Positions 13,364 to 15,646 of a DNA stretch of 15,646 nt are shown piece after piece (within the stretch, counting starts at the first letter, position 1; each line of letters starts with the position of its first letter). Source of the stretch: Clostridiales bacterium (lineage in GTDB: Bacteria > Bacillota > Clostridia > Oscillospirales > Acutalibacteraceae); assembly GCA_019415925.1 (NCBI GenBank), contig DXYG01000061.1, positions 1 through 15,646 of the forward strand, written 5' to 3'. The translations under genes and the position numbers were made by a program. The notes beneath the pieces were generated by a model, which ran no database searches, was not told the origin of the DNA, and was given only the letters and a program-made list of their open reading frames with translations.

Positions 13364-13855
13364 TTAAACGGAAACCGAAGCTGTGCCTCTGTCAATGGCA
13401 ACAGTACCTGTTCTTACAATCTCACGGATACCATAAGGCTTGAGTAAATCAATAAGTGTGTTAACACGGTTTGCACATTCGCAGTATTCAATCGTAACGC
13501 AGTTTGTGGCAACATCAACGATTTTTGCCTGCATAATTTCAACCGTCTGAATAATCTCTGCACGCTTAGCGGCAGGACAATGTACCTTGATAAGCGTAAG
13601 CTCACGGCTGATGAAGTTACCCTCGTCAAGGCGTTTTACCTTGATGACGGGAATAAGCTTGTTGAGCTGTTTTTCAAGCTGTTCAACAACGTATTCGTCA
13701 CCGTTAGCAACTATGGTAATTCTCGAAACGTCGGGATTGTTTGTTACGCCGACGGCGAGAGAGTCAATGTTAAATCCTCTGCGAGAGAAAAGTCCCGAAA
13801 TTTTTGAGAGAACGCCCGCCTGATTTTCAACAAGTATTGATAATGTATACTGCAT
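13364..13855 (-). CDS. ilvN: Acetolactate synthase small (regulatory) subunit
   Basis: This regulatory partner of IlvB gives feedback inhibition by valine in the family. The 163-aa protein has an N-terminal ACT domain (YTLSILVENQAGVLSKISGL, RRGFNIDSLAVG, then SRITIV to about residue 75). A C-terminal ALS-small domain follows (RELTLIKVHC, IVDVATNCVTIEY, LLKPYGIREIVRTG). Length is standard. The Asn-rich VTNNPDVSR loop and the glycine of NQAG that shape the ligand pocket are present, so feedback control is plausible but not proven. Start ATG 13855 has GAGGTG upstream, and only 12 nt separate it from the ilvB stop. Confidence 0.97.
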   Translation of the reverse strand: MQYTLSILVENQAGVLSKISGLFSRRGFNIDSLAVGVTNNPDVSRITIVANGDEYVVEQLEKQLNKLIPVIKVKRLDEGNFISRELTLIKVHCPAAKRAEIIQTVEIMQAKIVDVATNCVTIEYCECANRVNTLIDLLKPYGIREIVRTGTVAIDRGTASVSV

Positions 13856-13867
13856 TTTCTCACCTCA

Positions 13868-15490
13868 TTAAATAGACGGAGTATCGGGATATACGTTGCA
13901 GACAAGGATAAACGGCTTGTCGGAGTCAACGATTCCCTTGATGATGTTTTCAGCCTCTTCGTTGGAGCTTGCCTCGGCACAGTCAATTCCGTAGGCTTTT
14001 GCAATTGTAAGAAAATCGGGGTCGCCGTTGAGAATAGTTGCGCTGTGTCTGCCGTTGTAGTTTTTGTCCTGAAGCTCACGCACCATTCCGAGTCTGGAAT
14101 TTCTCATAATAATGATTTTTATGTTGAGATTGTTGCCTGCAATTGTTGCAAGCTCGTTCATACCCATCTGAAAGCTTCCGTCACCGCAGACTGCAATAAC
14201 GTCACGGTCGGGGCGAGCAAACTTTGCGCCCACTGCGGCGGGAATTGAGTAACCCATAGTACCCATACCGCCTGTTGTGAGGAATCTGCCTTCACGGATT
14301 CGGAAGTTGTTTGCGCACCATATCTGGTTCTGTCCTACGTCGGCAACAAGAATTGCCTTTGAACGGAACATTGCGCTAAGGTGGCTGACCAGTGTTCTCG
14401 GCTCAACGTAGCCTTCAAAAACGGGAGGAGTTTTGAACAAATCCTTTTTCCACGTTTTTACGGTTTCCTGCCACTGTTCGGGAACGGTGTAGTCGCCGAT
14501 ATTTTCAACAAGCATATCAAGAACATTTCTCATATCGCCTACAATCGGAATTTCGGTTTTTACGTTCTTACCGATTTCCGCAGGGTCAATGTCAATGTGG
14601 ATAACGGTTGTATTTTCACTCATCTGATGAGGTGCGGCAACGGCTCTGTCACCGAGTCTTGCACCGCATACGATTACAAGGTCAGCCTCGTGGAGTGCAC
14701 GGTTTGCAACAGCCTTGCCGTGTGTGCCGAGCATACCGAGATAAAGCTCGTGCTCGCTTGGCATAACGCCGATTCCCATCATCGTAGAGATTACGGGAAT
14801 TCTCGTTTTCAACGCAAAATCCTGAAATTTAAGCTTAACGCCTGAGCTAAGAACACCGCCGCCCGATACAATAAGCGGACGTTTGCTTGCTTTGATAGCG
14901 TCAATTGCTCGCTTTACCTGAATTGTGTGACCTTTTGTGTTGGGCTTGTAGCCGATGATATTTACGCTGTCGGGATATACAAACTCCTCAATTTCGTTGG
15001 TCTGAATATCCATAGGAATGTCAATAAGTACAGGTCCCTGTCTGCCTGTTGAGGCAATATGAAACGCCTCTTTGAAAACACGGGGCAAATCCTCGGTTTT
15101 GCTTACAAGGTAGCTGTGCTTTACAAACGGTTCGCAGGCACCTGTGATGTCAGCCTCCTGAAACACGTCACGCCCCAGCAGGTCGGAACGTACCTGTCCC
15201 GTAATTGCAATCATAGGGATTGAGTCGGTGTAGGCGGTGGCAATACCCGTGATAAGGTTTGTCGCACCCGGACCGGAGGTTGCGACGCAAACACCCGGTC
15301 TGCCGCTGCAGCGTGCGTATCCGCTTGCGGCGTGAGCAGCGTTCTGCTCCTGACGGACGAGAATGTGCTTAATATCAGAATCATAGATTTTATCGTAAAA
15401 CGGGCATATCGCAGCACCCGGATAACCAAAGACGACTGAAACGCCCTCAGCCTCCAAACATTTTACCATAATTTCAGCACCGCTAATCAT
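13868..15490 (-). CDS. ilvB: Acetolactate synthase large (catalytic) subunit
   Basis: This thiamine diphosphate, FAD and magnesium enzyme condenses pyruvate with pyruvate or 2-ketobutyrate, the first step of branched-chain amino acid synthesis. It is 540 aa. The catalytic glutamate is E48 (VRQEQNAAHAASGYAR). The FAD region has GRDVFQEADITG (106-117). The thiamine motif is GDGSFQMGMNE (436-446) with the matching N463-S region. It ends at LVCNVYPDTPSI without an extra tail. The stretch after it reads RLGMVRELQ, so the position of the herbicide-site Trp (W574 in plants) is Leu473. Start ATG 15490 has AGGAGGGA about 10 nt upstream. It is the first gene of ilvB-ilvN-ilvC. Confidence 0.98.
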   Translation of the reverse strand: MISGAEIMVKCLEAEGVSVVFGYPGAAICPFYDKIYDSDIKHILVRQEQNAAHAASGYARCSGRPGVCVATSGPGATNLITGIATAYTDSIPMIAITGQVRSDLLGRDVFQEADITGACEPFVKHSYLVSKTEDLPRVFKEAFHIASTGRQGPVLIDIPMDIQTNEIEEFVYPDSVNIIGYKPNTKGHTIQVKRAIDAIKASKRPLIVSGGGVLSSGVKLKFQDFALKTRIPVISTMMGIGVMPSEHELYLGMLGTHGKAVANRALHEADLVIVCGARLGDRAVAAPHQMSENTTVIHIDIDPAEIGKNVKTEIPIVGDMRNVLDMLVENIGDYTVPEQWQETVKTWKKDLFKTPPVFEGYVEPRTLVSHLSAMFRSKAILVADVGQNQIWCANNFRIREGRFLTTGGMGTMGYSIPAAVGAKFARPDRDVIAVCGDGSFQMGMNELATIAGNNLNIKIIIMRNSRLGMVRELQDKNYNGRHSATILNGDPDFLTIAKAYGIDCAEASSNEEAENIIKGIVDSDKPFILVCNVYPDTPSI

Positions 15491-15528
15491 TATGTTTTTG
15501 TCCCTCCTATCCTTTTTATACTTATATT

Positions 15529-15558
15529 AAAAGCAAGTGTTTTTCAGTAATTGCTTTT
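15529..15558. promoter_or_regulatory. Inverted repeat with CodY-like core at the ilvB start site
   Basis: AAAAGCAA (15529-15536) and TTGCTTTT (15551-15558) are perfect inverted repeats with 14 nt between them, covering the predicted transcription start. On the minus strand 15553-15539 contains the core CTGAAAA and matches the CodY-box consensus (AATTTTCWGAAAATT) at about 10 of 15 positions. Either an operator or a leader hairpin is possible. Confidence 0.35.
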
Positions 15559-15565
15559 ACAGATT

Positions 15566-15594
15566 ATTATACAATAAATATATCAAAAAGTAAA
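15566..15594 (-). promoter_or_regulatory. Sigma-A promoter of ilvBNC
   Basis: On the minus strand, TTTACT (15594-15589), a 17-nt spacer and a perfect TATAAT (15571-15566). The start is predicted near 15559, leaving a leader of about 70 nt that contains no leader peptide and no T-box-like element. Confidence 0.72.
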
Positions 15595-15601
15595 GAGCTG
15601 A

Positions 15602-15634
15602 GAAAAAAGTCGAAAAAATATAATGAAAAAAGTC
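15602..15634. repeat. Direct repeat upstream of the ilvB promoter
   Basis: GAAAAAAGTC occurs at 15602-15611 and again at 15625-15634, exactly 23 nt apart start to start. The nearer copy begins 8 nt upstream of the -35. The spacing of about two helical turns suits paired binding sites on one DNA face, but the region is A-rich. Confidence 0.4.
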
Positions 15635-15646
15635 TGAAATATATAT

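Noticed and set aside
15491..15565. T-box leader or leader-peptide attenuator for ilvB
   Set aside because: The leader is too short, has no T-box sequence, no terminator hairpin and no short frame rich in Leu, Val or Ile codons.

Overview
The window looks like chromosomal housekeeping and metabolic DNA from a low- to mid-GC Gram-positive anaerobe, most likely a gut member of the Clostridia (Ruminococcaceae/Oscillospiraceae-like). The reasons are the strong AGGAGG-type ribosome sites, sigma-A style promoters, a MecA-family adaptor, a PyrK/PyrD class 1B pair, an ECF-type QueT transporter, a stand-alone PduL, and the overall codon use. This assignment is inference; no rRNA or tRNA is present to fix it. 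I found no phage genes, transposase, CRISPR array or toxin system.

Layout. 1-299: a structured dispersed repeat and a terminator. 300-1280 (-): M23 metallopeptidase with a membrane anchor. 1418-2206 (-): unknown 262-aa protein with its own promoter and terminator. 2330-6076 (-): a run of four genes, read in order transglutaminase lipoprotein, pyrK, pyrD, yetF-like. 6083-6223: a compact divergent promoter region with a preQ1-I riboswitch candidate in front of queT (+, 6224-6760). 6844-8373 (-): GH13 alpha-glucosidase-like enzyme, convergent with queT across a bidirectional terminator. 8542-9099 (+): MecA-like adaptor with a TTG start. 9108-9536 (-): small four-helix-type protein. 9633-10415 (+): esterase. 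10444-10525: hairpin-rich repeat. 10598-11167 (-): pduL. 11275-11847 (+): family 4 uracil-DNA glycosylase. 11848-12208: gene-free, filled by repeats. 12260-15490 (-): ilvB-ilvN-ilvC, with a good promoter and possible operator signals at 15529-15634.

Function. Three metabolic themes stand out: de novo pyrimidine synthesis (PyrK/PyrD), queuosine precursor uptake (QueT), and branched-chain amino acid synthesis (IlvBNC, the first two steps). PduL would make or use acyl phosphates, and the GH13 enzyme would trim alpha-glucans or short oligosaccharides.

The least ordinary content is a family of non-coding elements. Four copies of one head hairpin occur (25-50, 10445-10470, 11984-12009 in inverted orientation, 12041-12066). 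All follow the plan GTAGGGG + 2-3 variable bases + 10-nt loop + complementary bases + CCC, and the stem bases covary between copies. Two long copies also share about 115 nt of further sequence. I cannot match this family to a named element.
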